A DNA stretch of 64,000 nucleotides from Snuella sedimenti (GTDB lineage: Bacteria > Bacteroidota > Bacteroidia > Flavobacteriales > Flavobacteriaceae). The notes under the pieces were generated by a model. That model was given only the letters and a program-made list of their open reading frames with translations. It was not told the DNA's origin and did no database searches. Position numbers and translations under genes: made by a program. The stretch is taken from assembly GCF_016428595.1 (NCBI RefSeq), contig NZ_JAELVQ010000018.1:23187-87186 (forward strand). Reading direction: 5' to 3'. Shown piece after piece: positions 1 through 8,617 of the stretch (within the stretch, counting starts at the first letter, position 1; each line of letters opens with the position of its first letter).

Positions 1-1909
1 TAATACCTTCAAGACCACCAAAATATAGTGTCCCTTTCGAATCTTTAAAGTATGCGCCTGTGTTAAACTCGCTACCTTGTAACCCGTCGTAAAAACTAAA
101 GTTTTCGAAGTTTTGGTCAGTTTCTGTATTGTCAAATTTACTAATCCCTTTGTTGGTACTTAACCATAACGATCCTTTGTCGTCCGGCAAAATACCATAG
201 ACTACATCGTTAGGAAGGCCATCCTTTTGGGTGTAGGTTTTAACTGTATTTTTAATAATATCGTATTTTTTAATGCCTGCTCCATTGGTGCCAACCCATA
301 GGGTGTTATTTAGGTAGAGTAGAGACTTTACTTTATAATCTAAGCCGTTTACTTTTGATATTTTACTTGTACTTTTATTCAATTTAAACACACCGTCATT
401 GTCTGTGCCTATCCATAAAATACTATCATTTTCTTTAACTAAGGCTCTAATATTGTTTGAGGTAAGGGCAGAGTTTTCTTTGCTATACTTTTTGATAAAA
501 CCTTTGTTTTTATCAAATAAAATGATGCCGTACCGTTCTGTACACAACCATCTTGTGTTTAGTGACTCTTCAACAATGCACCATATTGTAAGGTTGTCGC
601 ATTTTGAATAGTTTTTGATTTTTCCTGTATCATCAATAATATTGAGCCCATATCCTTGATGTCCTACCCAGAGCTCGTTGTCAAAATAATTTAAGCTGAT
701 AATTCTGTTACTGTTTAACGAGGAGTTGTTGGAAGTGAGTGTTTTGTAACTTTCGTTTTTAGCATCAACATAAGTTAATCCTTTGCCAGAAGTCCCTATC
801 CAAAGGTTTCCCTTGTTGTCGGTTGTTATACTTCTAACCATATCTACATTAACACTTTTGGGAACTTGGTTATTTGTAAGGATGTTAAATTTTATTAAAT
901 GTTCGTCATAGTAACTGGCTCCTGTTCCATCGGAGCCAAACCATATAATACCAGTAGTATCTTCGTAGAGACAAAGCATGTCGTTATAATGTATGGCAAA
1001 CGGGTTATTTTTATTGGCCTTGAAATTAGTTACCGTTTTTGACTTTAAGTCCATTAAGTACACACCATTGCCATAAGTTGCAATCCATAAGCGATCTTTA
1101 GAGTCGACCAAAAGATCTTCAACATTAAGATTGGATGGTAATTTAGCATGGTTAAGTTTTACAATGCTGTCTGTGTTGTAAGGTTTATAAAATAAGCCCG
1201 CTCCATAAGTTCCAATCCAAAGGTTTCCATTTGGCGTTTTTTCAATACTGCTAAAATTGGTGTTTTCAATAGTTAGAGTTTTGTAGGTACTACCGTTATA
1301 TAAATATATTGCCCCCGAACATGTTATAATTAATCCGTTATCTGTTTCTATATAATCGTAAACAGTTTTATTGGTGTCTTTGGTTTTGAAGACTTGTAGG
1401 GTGTCCTTTGTTTTATGGTCTATTTTGAATAAACCTTTGTCGTAGGAACCAATGTATAAGTTTAAGTTTTTGTCTTGAAAAATGGAACTGGCATTATAAG
1501 GAAGGTTTATGTGTTTAAAGGTATCGTTTTGTGGTTGATATAATTCCAGTTTACCTGAATGCGTTATTATCCACAATCTATTTTGTTTATCAATGTATAT
1601 TTTACCTAGTTTACTAAACGTAGCCCGTGTTATGTCTTCAAACTGCTTATTGTAATGTGAAAAACTTCTACCATCATATTTATTTAAGCCATCTTGTGTT
1701 GCTAGCCATAAATAACCTATACTGTCCTGAGCAATGCTTATAACACTGTTTTGGGATAATCCATCGCTTATAGTTAGTGTTTTAAAAGCAAATTGTTTGG
1801 ATATAGGGAGTGTGTCTTGATATTTGTTCAATAAGTTTTGGGTATTTATTGAAAATGAACAAGCAATTGTAAGGATAATAAAGAATTTAATATTTAAACC
1901 TGTTAACAT
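1..1909 (-). CDS. Two-component-type beta-propeller sensor protein, 3' end cut by window edge
   Basis: An open frame runs without a stop from an ATG at 1909 to the left edge, giving at least 636 residues. The protein begins with a hydrophobic signal-like stretch and then carries many short repeats of the type 'LWIGTYGAGLFY', 'LWIGTSGKGLTYVD' and 'LWLSTNKGISKFD', which are Reg_prop (two-component regulator propeller) blades. The last visible residues, 'LYFGGLEGI', resemble the end of the propeller just before a Y_Y_Y domain. In this family the propeller is a periplasmic sensor, followed by a membrane segment and either a histidine kinase (sometimes a full hybrid system) or a DNA-binding domain. 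The output part is outside the window, so kinase, hybrid or HTH regulator cannot be told apart. A 251 bp gap separates it from the divergent DinB-like gene. Confidence 0.85.
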   Translation of the reverse strand, partial: MLTGLNIKFFIILTIACSFSINTQNLLNKYQDTLPISKQFAFKTLTISDGLSQNSVISIAQDSIGYLWLATQDGLNKYDGRSFSHYNKQFEDITRATFSKLGKIYIDKQNRLWIITHSGKLELYQPQNDTFKHINLPYNASSIFQDKNLNLYIGSYDKGLFKIDHKTKDTLQVFKTKDTNKTVYDYIETDNGLIITCSGAIYLYNGSTYKTLTIENTNFSSIEKTPNGNLWIGTYGAGLFYKPYNTDSIVKLNHAKLPSNLNVEDLLVDSKDRLWIATYGNGVYLMDLKSKTVTNFKANKNNPFAIHYNDMLCLYEDTTGIIWFGSDGTGASYYDEHLIKFNILTNNQVPKSVNVDMVRSITTDNKGNLWIGTSGKGLTYVDAKNESYKTLTSNNSSLNSNRIISLNYFDNELWVGHQGYGLNIIDDTGKIKNYSKCDNLTIWCIVEESLNTRWLCTERYGIILFDKNKGFIKKYSKENSALTSNNIRALVKENDSILWIGTDNDGVFKLNKSTSKISKVNGLDYKVKSLLYLNNTLWVGTNGAGIKKYDIIKNTVKTYTQKDGLPNDVVYGILPDDKGSLWLSTNKGISKFDNTETDQNFENFSFYDGLQGSEFNTGAYFKDSKGTLYFGGLEGI

Positions 1910-2147
1910 GAGGTTGATTAATACTTATAGTTGGCTAATAGTGAAAAACTAAATAAACACTAGTTCATTAAAGTTAGTGAATTTTTATATAATAATTTGA
2001 TTCAAAGTATATTGTGTGGATAATGTCCTGTTATTTTGTTGTTTTAGGATACGACACAATTGCAATAATGTCTTTTATATTTTTATGTAAGGAAAAGATT
2101 ATTGTAAGACTAATTTCTAAATAATTTTAAAAATTAAATATTTTAGC

Positions 2148-2155
2148 TACATTAG
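2148..2155 (+). promoter_or_regulatory. Possible -7 box of the DinB-like gene
   Basis: TACATTAG matches the Bacteroidota -7 element TAnnTTTG at seven of eight positions and lies five bases before the ATG at 2161. If used, the transcript would have almost no 5' leader. No clear TTTG -33 element was seen, so this is weak. Confidence 0.3.
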
Positions 2156-2160
2156 TATTC

Positions 2161-2661
2161 ATGAATGAAATTATTGGATCTACACTTAAAACACTTCAGA
2201 AGTCTAAATATTTGTTAGAGAGATTAACAGATTCGCAACTATGCGATACCTCTATAGCTCCATATTATTCTAGTATAGGAACGCATCTTAGGCATATTCT
2301 GGATTTTTATGATTGCATTTTGAATATCAATACAGACCATAAAATTGATTTAACGGCCAGACGTAGAAATAAAGCAGTTGAATCTAGCTGTGATACTGCA
2401 CAGGAATATTTGAACGCTATAGTAGATGCAATAAAGGTTGCAGATTTTAATATGGATGGGAACGTGCGTGTGTTGGACGATTTAGGTTTAGGAATAATAG
2501 AAATTACTTATACATATGGTGCTTTATTTTCGCAGGCCAATAGCCATACAATTCACCACTATGCCATAATAAACTATATATTGAAGGGGTTGAATATTGC
2601 TTTTAAAGATTCTGACTTTGGATATAACCCAACCACGCCCAAACAAACAACCTTGAACTAA
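2161..2661 (+). CDS. DinB-like superfamily protein
   Basis: A 166-residue protein of the DinB/YfiT-like four-helix-bundle class. These are usually metal-binding proteins, often thiol-dependent transferases or of unknown activity. Candidate metal ligands are His42/His45 in 'SIGTHLRHILDFYD' and His129/His132/His133 in 'SQANSHTIHHYAII', which sit where the family's conserved histidines lie. There is no signal peptide, so it should be cytosolic. Its last four bases overlap the end of the convergent DUF6095 gene. The substrate cannot be inferred. Confidence 0.75.
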   Translation: MNEIIGSTLKTLQKSKYLLERLTDSQLCDTSIAPYYSSIGTHLRHILDFYDCILNINTDHKIDLTARRRNKAVESSCDTAQEYLNAIVDAIKVADFNMDGNVRVLDDLGLGIIEITYTYGALFSQANSHTIHHYAIINYILKGLNIAFKDSDFGYNPTTPKQTTLN

Positions 2662-2894
2662 GGTTTCTTTTTAAACATACTGTCTAAGATTGTATTTATA
2701 CCTTTAAAACCTAAGTAGACTGCTAGTCCACAAATGATTATGGATATAATTAAAAGTGGAATGTGAAATGGTTTGTCCTTATTACTAAGTACAATATACA
2801 AAAGGGTAGGACCCGTAAACATGAGGACTAAAGTTACGCCCATAGTTTTTAAGCCTTTAGCAAGAATGTCTTTGTCTGTTTTGTCAGTTTCCAT
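2658..2894 (-). CDS. DUF6095 family small membrane protein
   Basis: A protein of about 78 residues with two hydrophobic segments, 'LVLMFTGPTLLYIVL' and 'PLLIISIIICGLAVYLGF', and a charged N-terminus and C-terminus. It resembles the flavobacterial DUF6095 family, whose function is unknown. A longer frame opens at 2924, but the ATG at 2894 (METDKTDKD...) is the better start because the extra ten residues lie inside murQ. This start overlaps the murQ stop by 11 bases, so the two genes are probably translationally coupled. Confidence 0.65.
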   Translation of the reverse strand: METDKTDKDILAKGLKTMGVTLVLMFTGPTLLYIVLSNKDKPFHIPLLIISIIICGLAVYLGFKGINTILDSMFKKKP

Positions 2895-3702
2895 TATTGT
2901 AGTTTTGTATTGCGAGACGAACACTTTTATATTTTTTTAAAAGTTTTGAAGCTTCGTTTTCTGAAATGTTTAAGGCTTTCATGATCATTTTTGTGCCACG
3001 ATTTACCAGTTTATTATTGCTAAGTTGCATATCTACCATTTTGTTGCCTTTTATATGTCCTAATTGGATCATGGTAGTGGTTGTTATCATATTGAGAACA
3101 AGCTTTTGAGCAGTACCCGCTTTCATTCTTGAACTCCCAGTAACAAATTCTGGACCAACGATAACTTCAATAGGATATTTTGAAACTTTTGAAAGCGGAC
3201 TGTTTTTGTTACAGGTTATACAGCCAGTTAAAATATTGTTCTCATTACAATTTTCTAAGGCAGCAATTACATAAGGAGTTGTTCCAGAAGCAGCTATACC
3301 AACTACAACGTCGTTTTCACTTATATTGTATGCTTTTAAGTCTTTCCAACCTTGGGAAATGGAGTCTTCAGCAAATTCTACAGCATTTCTAATTGCAGTA
3401 TCACCTCCAGCAATGATTCCAATAACCAAATTGGGAGATACACCAAAGGTAGGCGGACACTCTGATGCATCTAAGATACCCAAGCGGCCACTAGTTCCAG
3501 CACCTATATAGAATAACCGTCCACCTTGTTTTAATTTCTCTACGGTTTGTGTTATTAGAGACTCTATTTGCGGTAAGGCTTTTTCAACAGCAAGAGGTAC
3601 TGTTTTATCTTCATTGTTTATATTCTTAAGTAATTCATTTACAGACATCTTTTCCAGATGGTCGTAGTTAGAATCCTGTTCTGTTGTTTTTGTAAAACTC
3701 AT
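2884..3702 (-). CDS. murQ: N-acetylmuramic acid 6-phosphate etherase
   Basis: A 272-residue SIS-domain protein. MurQ cleaves the D-lactyl ether of N-acetylmuramic acid 6-phosphate to give GlcNAc 6-phosphate and lactate during peptidoglycan recycling. The sugar-phosphate site 'YIGAGTSGRLG' (residues 65-75) is followed by Glu81 in 'DASECPPTFG' and Glu112 in 'FAEDS', which align with the two catalytic glutamates of the E. coli enzyme. 'GSSRMKAGTAQK' is a further family signature. It is slightly shorter than E. coli MurQ (298 residues). The downstream DUF6095 gene overlaps its 3' end. Confidence 0.95.
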   Translation of the reverse strand: MSFTKTTEQDSNYDHLEKMSVNELLKNINNEDKTVPLAVEKALPQIESLITQTVEKLKQGGRLFYIGAGTSGRLGILDASECPPTFGVSPNLVIGIIAGGDTAIRNAVEFAEDSISQGWKDLKAYNISENDVVVGIAASGTTPYVIAALENCNENNILTGCITCNKNSPLSKVSKYPIEVIVGPEFVTGSSRMKAGTAQKLVLNMITTTTMIQLGHIKGNKMVDMQLSNNKLVNRGTKMIMKALNISENEASKLLKKYKSVRLAIQNYNNGN

Positions 3703-3729
3703 AATTCAAAAATAAGAATTATGAGCTTA

Positions 3730-3780
3730 TTTTACTCGATATTCAATATTTAAATGCTCTAAAGCTAGCCTCTAAATCAA
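3730..3780. repeat. 51-nt dispersed intergenic repeat, copy A
   Basis: This stretch aligns without gaps to 12198-12248. Shared blocks are TTTTACTCGATA at the left end, ATTTAAATGCT in the middle, then GCCTC and AAATCAA at the right end. It lies between the start of murQ and the end of the TolC-type gene. The hairpin at the centre of the other copy is degenerate here. Confidence 0.6.
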
Positions 3781-3792
3781 TTTTTTCTCTAT

Positions 3793-3868
3793 GAACTCAT
3801 CTTGACTTTTTCCAATTGGTTAAAAAAATGCTAATTTTCACTTCAATCAAAAAAGTCAAGATGAGTTC
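3793..3868. repeat. 19-bp perfect inverted repeat with 38-nt spacer
   Basis: The arms at 3793-3811 (GAACTCATCTTGACTTTTT) and 3850-3868 are exact reverse complements. They lie between the end of the TolC-type gene and the start of murQ, both on the minus strand. The loop is AT-rich with no further strong pairing. This could be a terminator for the TolC gene, a processed RNA or a short mobile-element remnant. The long loop makes a simple rho-independent terminator less likely. Confidence 0.65.
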
Positions 3869-3899
3869 TATAAAAACTTTTCAGACTTGTCGTTAGGGC

Positions 3900-5360
3900 T
3901 TACTCATATAATATGTCCTCAATTTCTATTTTTTTATCATTGATGAAATCATATAGGGTCAGTTGTCTTAACGTATAATAGTCTATCCAAAATTTTTCTA
4001 GGGAGTTTAAATATTGAAGTACGGCTTTGTCTTTTTCTTGTAATGCAATATTTAAATCGGTAATAGTTATTTTTCCTAAGACGTAACGCTTTTTAGATAT
4101 CTCGTACCTTTTAATGGCAATTTCCTTTGCTTTTTCGGAGGTCGCTAAAAAGTCCCTTTGGTTGGTCCAATTCAAAACATGCAAATAGATTTCTTGTTCA
4201 AAGGCTTGCTTGTCCTGTTCTATGTTATTGTTGGTTAAATCTAAATCGGCTTCGGCCATTTTGCGCCTTGACTTTGATACGCCCCAATCGAATATAGGGA
4301 TGGACAAGGATAAAGATAAAATTTGTTGCTTATTGAAATTGTTAAAAAGGTTATTGAAATCATCACCATTTTGAGAAATTCCAAAATTAGCATTAAGACC
4401 TAACTCTACTTTGTTAGTCCCTTTTGCACGAGCAAGTTCCTTTTCGGCTTCTAATCGTTTTCTTCTAAACTCGATAACAGCTTTTCTATTTGACTGTGCT
4501 TCTTGAATTGCCTTGTCAACGTCAACATTAAAAAGAGCTAATTTGTCGGGAATGTCTAGTTCTATATCTTCTGTTGTCAGTTCTAGATACCGTGCTATGT
4601 TTTGGGAGGTTCTCTTTAATTCTATGGTGTTTTTTGTAACATTATTTTCTGAATTTAAAAGCGTTAATTCCATTTGTAACAACTCGTTCTCTGCAATTTT
4701 ACCAACTTTAAATCGTCCTTTTGAAATTTGGTATAGTGTATCTTGATTGGAAAGATTTGTTTTTGCTATTCTTAATTGCATTTGGGCTTTTAGCAAACTA
4801 AAATAACGCTGGCAGGTGTTTATGGAGATTTGTTCCATCTTTTCTATAAAATCCCTTTTGGATTCCTCATAAATTAAGGGTTCTATCTTTTTGTCCCATC
4901 TATAAGGGTTATAAAACAATGAGTTTTGACGATACCTAAGAGAAAAGGGAATTACGGAGTATCCTATATTATCGTCAAGACCAAAAAGTTCCACGCGTTC
5001 TAAATTTGAATATACGGATAAGGTGCCACCTGTATATGGAATGTTTTGGGATATAGATAACCCACCTTCTATTAATAGTTGATCCTGATTTACAAAAATA
5101 TCCTGACCGGCATCATTGGTTAATCTTCTAACAGAGTTCCTGTATTCCGGTAAGGTCGCATCAAGTCTAAATTGAGGTAAAAACCGTGCCTTATAGTTTT
5201 TAAAGCGCCAATAGCTTCTTTGATTAATGTTTAAGTTTGTTTTATAATCCGGCGATTTTTTTTTGGCGATAATAATAGCTTCGTCTAATGATATTTTTTG
5301 GGACTGTGAAAATGAAATTAAAGGTAAAAAAGCTATTAAAATCAGATATATTTTTTTCAT
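3900..5360 (-). CDS. TolC family outer-membrane efflux protein
   Basis: About 486 residues beginning MKKIYLILIAFLPLISFSQS, a Sec signal peptide. The mature part has the two-fold repeat of long amphipathic helices typical of TolC/OEP proteins, for example 'RAKGTNKVELGLNANFGIS' and 'QQILSLSLSIPIFDWGVSKS' in the second half. It would form the outer-membrane channel for the HlyD adaptor and FtsX-type permease encoded just upstream. The frame stays open to 5426, but the signal peptide fixes the start at 5360, preceded by the leader module at 5411-5509. Confidence 0.9.
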   Translation of the reverse strand: MKKIYLILIAFLPLISFSQSQKISLDEAIIIAKKKSPDYKTNLNINQRSYWRFKNYKARFLPQFRLDATLPEYRNSVRRLTNDAGQDIFVNQDQLLIEGGLSISQNIPYTGGTLSVYSNLERVELFGLDDNIGYSVIPFSLRYRQNSLFYNPYRWDKKIEPLIYEESKRDFIEKMEQISINTCQRYFSLLKAQMQLRIAKTNLSNQDTLYQISKGRFKVGKIAENELLQMELTLLNSENNVTKNTIELKRTSQNIARYLELTTEDIELDIPDKLALFNVDVDKAIQEAQSNRKAVIEFRRKRLEAEKELARAKGTNKVELGLNANFGISQNGDDFNNLFNNFNKQQILSLSLSIPIFDWGVSKSRRKMAEADLDLTNNNIEQDKQAFEQEIYLHVLNWTNQRDFLATSEKAKEIAIKRYEISKKRYVLGKITITDLNIALQEKDKAVLQYLNSLEKFWIDYYTLRQLTLYDFINDKKIEIEDILYE

Positions 5361-5410
5361 ACGTTTAAATTTTGATAATTCATTTGATTTTATATTAATT
5401 ATAAAATTGT

Positions 5411-5441
5411 GAACGTGTGCAACCACTCCTTACACTCGTTC
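5411..5441 (-). promoter_or_regulatory. Leader hairpin A, upstream of TolC-type gene
   Basis: On the minus strand GAACGAGTG pairs with CACACGTTC (eight of nine pairs) around a 13-nt loop. The same position in the second leader (9520-9550) also folds into a nine-pair stem although the bases differ at several stem and loop positions. This suggests that RNA pairing has been kept. Confidence 0.5.
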
Positions 5442-5455
5442 TCTCATTAAAAATT

Positions 5456-5509
5456 TTAAACATTTCCTTTTGTGAAGTAATTTTTAAAATTTCTTAATGT
5501 TCGTTTCAT
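5456..5509 (-). CDS. 17-codon leader ORF A
   Basis: ATG at 5509 opens a 17-residue peptide, MKRTLRNFKNYFTKGNV, then TAA. A near-identical ORF (MKRILTNFKNFFTKSNV) lies at 9565-9618, in the same position relative to a hairpin and the next gene start. All four codon differences are amino-acid changes, so coding selection is not proven, but ATG, length and stop are kept. It lies about 100 bases upstream of the TolC-type gene in the 284 bp space after the permease gene. It could be a regulatory leader peptide or a remnant of a duplicated gene start. Confidence 0.45.
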   Translation of the reverse strand: MKRTLRNFKNYFTKGNV

Positions 5510-5644
5510 GTGTTTATATTTATTGTTCTTTGGAGGTCATGCTTCGACCTGACTTAGTACATGCGTATAACATCGATATAATCATCTTGTTGTTTAACAT
5601 AAATGTTACATGGCATGTGTGTTTGCAGTTTGAAAAGTATGAGG

Positions 5645-7024
5645 TTATTCACTTCTTAAAGCTTCAATTGGACGCTTTTTTGCTGCTGCCTTAGCAGGAA
5701 AGATTCCAAAGACCAATCCTACGATAACTGCAATAAAGAAGGATATTAAAATTGAATTCAATGATAGGACGGTTTCAACTCCAGAAAATATTTGAATGAT
5801 ATAAGCTCCAATCACACCAACCACAATTCCTATTATACCTCCCCCTAAACTGATAAGTATAGATTCCGATAAAAATTGAAGGATTACATCTTCTTCGGAA
5901 GCACCTATTGCTCTAACAATACCAATCTCTTTTGTACGCTCCAGAACCGACGCCAACATAATATTCATAATGCCAATACCGCCTATTAGGAGCGATATTC
6001 CGGCAATAATACTTAATACAATATTAAAAATTTGTTTTGTTTTTTGCTGCTGTTTGAGTAGTTGAATAGGGATTTCAATTTCAAAATCCAGGACATCGTT
6101 ATGCCTCCTTTTTAACATTTTACTTAATACTTCAGCAGTAGCTTTAAGTTCATTGGAATTAGAGACCTGAACCGTTAATTTATCTATTTGATGGTAATTC
6201 CCTCTGGGAATGCGATTTTTGGGACCACTTTGTCCTCCTCCAGACGCGAAAACCATACCACCAAAATCACCATTAGTTTTTTTGTCAACTATTGTTTTTC
6301 TGTCTAGATACCTAATTAAAAAAGTATTTATGGGTATGTAAACATCCTGGTTTAAATCTCTAATACCTAAATTTTCTTGCGCTTTTTCTGAAATGAATTT
6401 TTCTTCAATAACGCCAGTAACTTGCAGCCAAACGTCTTTTACTTTAATTTGTTTGCCCAAGGCACTCTCCCCAGTAAATAATTTTTTTTCTACTTTTTTG
6501 CCAATAATACAAACTGGAAGTGCATTTTTCATTTGGTAAGTCGAAAATGGCCTTCCATTTTCAATAGCAATATTCGATGTTTCAAAGAATGTATTTGATA
6601 CTCCTATGAGTTTAACGGCGTTCTGTTTTCCATTGTTAATCATATAGGCGTCCATTACAATTTCGGGACTAATTGCTTTTACACTTGGGATGTAATCTTT
6701 AATACTAATAGCATCCTGTATATCAAGGCCTTTCGAAAAACGCTTTGTTTCGGCATTCCCTTCTTGGTTTTCATTTTCGTTGGAATTATCGTTTTCTTTA
6801 TCGGGAATTGGTGTAATTACGATATTATTGACTCCAACAAGTTCTAATTGAGAAAGTATTTCTTTTTCTGCACCATTACCAATAGCCAACATTGTAATGA
6901 CGGACGCAACACCGAAAATGATTCCCAGAGCTGTTAAAAAAGTTCTAACTTTATTGGTTTTGATGAACCAAATAGCTTCTGTAAAGTTAGACTTCAGTTT
7001 CTCAATAAATATTTTGTCTATCAT
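5645..7024 (-). CDS. MacB/FtsX-type ABC transporter permease
   Basis: 459 residues with the MacB layout: a first membrane helix near residues 25-50 ('RTFLTALGIIFGVASVITML'), a large periplasmic MacB_PCD domain, then three C-terminal helices (FtsX domain) ending in 'PAKAAAKKRPIEALRSE'. The motif 'ERTKEIGIVRAIGA' is typical. It should pair with the HlyD adaptor one base upstream and the TolC channel downstream as an ATP-driven exporter. No ATP-binding subunit is fused to it or encoded beside it. The periplasmic part contains an acidic, Asn/Glu-rich insert near residues 75-95. The exported substrate is unknown. Confidence 0.9.
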   Translation of the reverse strand: MIDKIFIEKLKSNFTEAIWFIKTNKVRTFLTALGIIFGVASVITMLAIGNGAEKEILSQLELVGVNNIVITPIPDKENDNSNENENQEGNAETKRFSKGLDIQDAISIKDYIPSVKAISPEIVMDAYMINNGKQNAVKLIGVSNTFFETSNIAIENGRPFSTYQMKNALPVCIIGKKVEKKLFTGESALGKQIKVKDVWLQVTGVIEEKFISEKAQENLGIRDLNQDVYIPINTFLIRYLDRKTIVDKKTNGDFGGMVFASGGGQSGPKNRIPRGNYHQIDKLTVQVSNSNELKATAEVLSKMLKRRHNDVLDFEIEIPIQLLKQQQKTKQIFNIVLSIIAGISLLIGGIGIMNIMLASVLERTKEIGIVRAIGASEEDVILQFLSESILISLGGGIIGIVVGVIGAYIIQIFSGVETVLSLNSILISFFIAVIVGLVFGIFPAKAAAKKRPIEALRSE

Positions 7025-7025
7025 T

Positions 7026-8270
7026 TTATTGTAATGGTTTTATATTTTTATCATCTAAACCATCTGGTTTATTTAGATAGACTACATCATTCTCTTTTAA
7101 CCCTTTTTTTATAATTACAACTTCGTTGTTAGACAAACCTAATTCCACTTGCTGTTTTTCAATCGATAAGCCGGACTTAACATAAGCATAGCTTATAGAA
7201 TCTTTCGAAAATACGGCCTCCAAGGGCATCATGAGTACATCATCTTCCTGGTATGTTAAAATTCTATTGGATGTTGTCATTCCTGGCCTGATGTTGTCAT
7301 TGGTTTCATTTAATTTGATTAGGACTTGAAACAGTTTAATATCTGAACCCTGTTTCTTTTCACCTACGTTGGCAACTTCGGTTACCGTTCCATCTATTTC
7401 TATATCCGGAAAGGCATCAAATCCTACTTTTACCTTTAAGTCTTTTTTTAATTTTCTAACATCGACCTCATTGCTATAAGTCTTGGACTCCATTTTTGAA
7501 AGATCTGGTAAACTGGCGATGGCAGGATCCCAATATCCTATGTCGGCGCCTACTTTTCGTTTAGCTCCATTCCATTCTTTAATATAAGTGACCATACCAT
7601 TGTCGTCTGAGAAAACCGTGAATTCTTTTTGAAGATCCATGAGATCTGCTATCTGTTTTTTGATTTTAGCAACTTCAGTCCCAACTTCAACCATTTTAGC
7701 ATCTGCTTGCCTCTTTTTTATGGAGTAATCTGCCTTTTTTTCTTTTAAATTCCGTTCGGTTTTTTCAATATTAATTTCTAGCGAACGTATAGTAGCAGGA
7801 GGTTCATATTTAGAACGTTCTAATTCCAGTTTGTCTTCTTCAATTTTAAATTGCAGATCTTTTATGCCATTGCGTTCTTGTTTGAGTGTTAGTGTGGTGT
7901 CTAACTCCTGCTGTGTGTATTTGGATTGTGCTTTGTCAAGATTCAATTGAGCATCAAGAATTTTTCCGTTAAGTTCTGAGGCATCAATTCTACCAACATA
8001 ATCTCCTTTTTTTACAATGGTTCCTTCAGGAACTAAATCTTGAATTTTAAATCGATAAATGCCAAATCGATTTGTATTTGAAGGACCTTTTAGTTTTTTT
8101 AGACTTGTCGATTGGGCTTCACCTGAAATGACGACTTCGTCTAGGAAAGAGCCTTTAGTTACTTTAGAAGTGAGAGAAGTGTTTTCGTCATTAGTACTAC
8201 TGTAAAATGAATAAGTAGCAATAAGGGTTATAGCAATTAACCCTAAATAGATAAGCTTTTTTTTGTTCAT
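7026..8270 (-). CDS. HlyD/RND-type periplasmic adaptor (membrane fusion protein)
   Basis: 414 residues. An N-terminal membrane anchor ('LIYLGLIAITLIATYSFY') is followed by half a biotinyl-lipoyl domain, a coiled-coil hairpin at about residues 115-215, the second half-motif and a beta-barrel domain ('VGFDAFPDIEIDGTVTEVAN'). This layout bridges an inner-membrane permease to a TolC channel. One base separates it from the permease gene, so they are cotranscribed. A 347 bp gap separates it from the DUF4249 gene upstream. Confidence 0.9.
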   Translation of the reverse strand: MNKKKLIYLGLIAITLIATYSFYSSTNDENTSLTSKVTKGSFLDEVVISGEAQSTSLKKLKGPSNTNRFGIYRFKIQDLVPEGTIVKKGDYVGRIDASELNGKILDAQLNLDKAQSKYTQQELDTTLTLKQERNGIKDLQFKIEEDKLELERSKYEPPATIRSLEINIEKTERNLKEKKADYSIKKRQADAKMVEVGTEVAKIKKQIADLMDLQKEFTVFSDDNGMVTYIKEWNGAKRKVGADIGYWDPAIASLPDLSKMESKTYSNEVDVRKLKKDLKVKVGFDAFPDIEIDGTVTEVANVGEKKQGSDIKLFQVLIKLNETNDNIRPGMTTSNRILTYQEDDVLMMPLEAVFSKDSISYAYVKSGLSIEKQQVELGLSNNEVVIIKKGLKENDVVYLNKPDGLDDKNIKPLQ

Positions 8271-8617
8271 AATTTTTGATTGATGATGTTTAAAAAAAAT
8301 AAAAGTAACTAGTATTTAGTTCTGTAAAAGTTAACTTTTTTATAAAATTCTTACAATTAATATTTTATTAACGTTTAAAAAACAAAAAACTGATTTATTA
8401 AATAATCTTTTGATTGTAATAAAAACCTATCAATTATTGTGCCGATATGAAATTTCATCCAAATGAAAATTATTTTCTGTCAACTTATGATTGGAATTTT
8501 GATGTAATAATACGTATTTACTACTAGTTTTGTAATTCATATTTAGGAATGGCTATAATAATAGAAATGAAAGGGGAGAGACTTAGGATACTAAACCTGA
8601 ATTATAAGGAAAAGAAC
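8271..8617. other. 347-bp intergenic region between DUF4249 and HlyD genes
   Basis: AT-rich and without a convincing ORF. A weak hairpin (TTTCAT-TTGG-ATGAAA on the minus strand) lies near 8455-8475. On the minus strand a TACTTTTA box, resembling a Bacteroidota -7 element, lies a few tens of bases upstream of the HlyD start. The gap suggests that the exporter genes have their own promoter. Confidence 0.4.

Noticed and set aside
399..611. 70-codon plus-strand ORF
   Set aside because: It is antisense to the long propeller sensor frame, which shows clear repeated protein motifs; the plus-strand translation has none.
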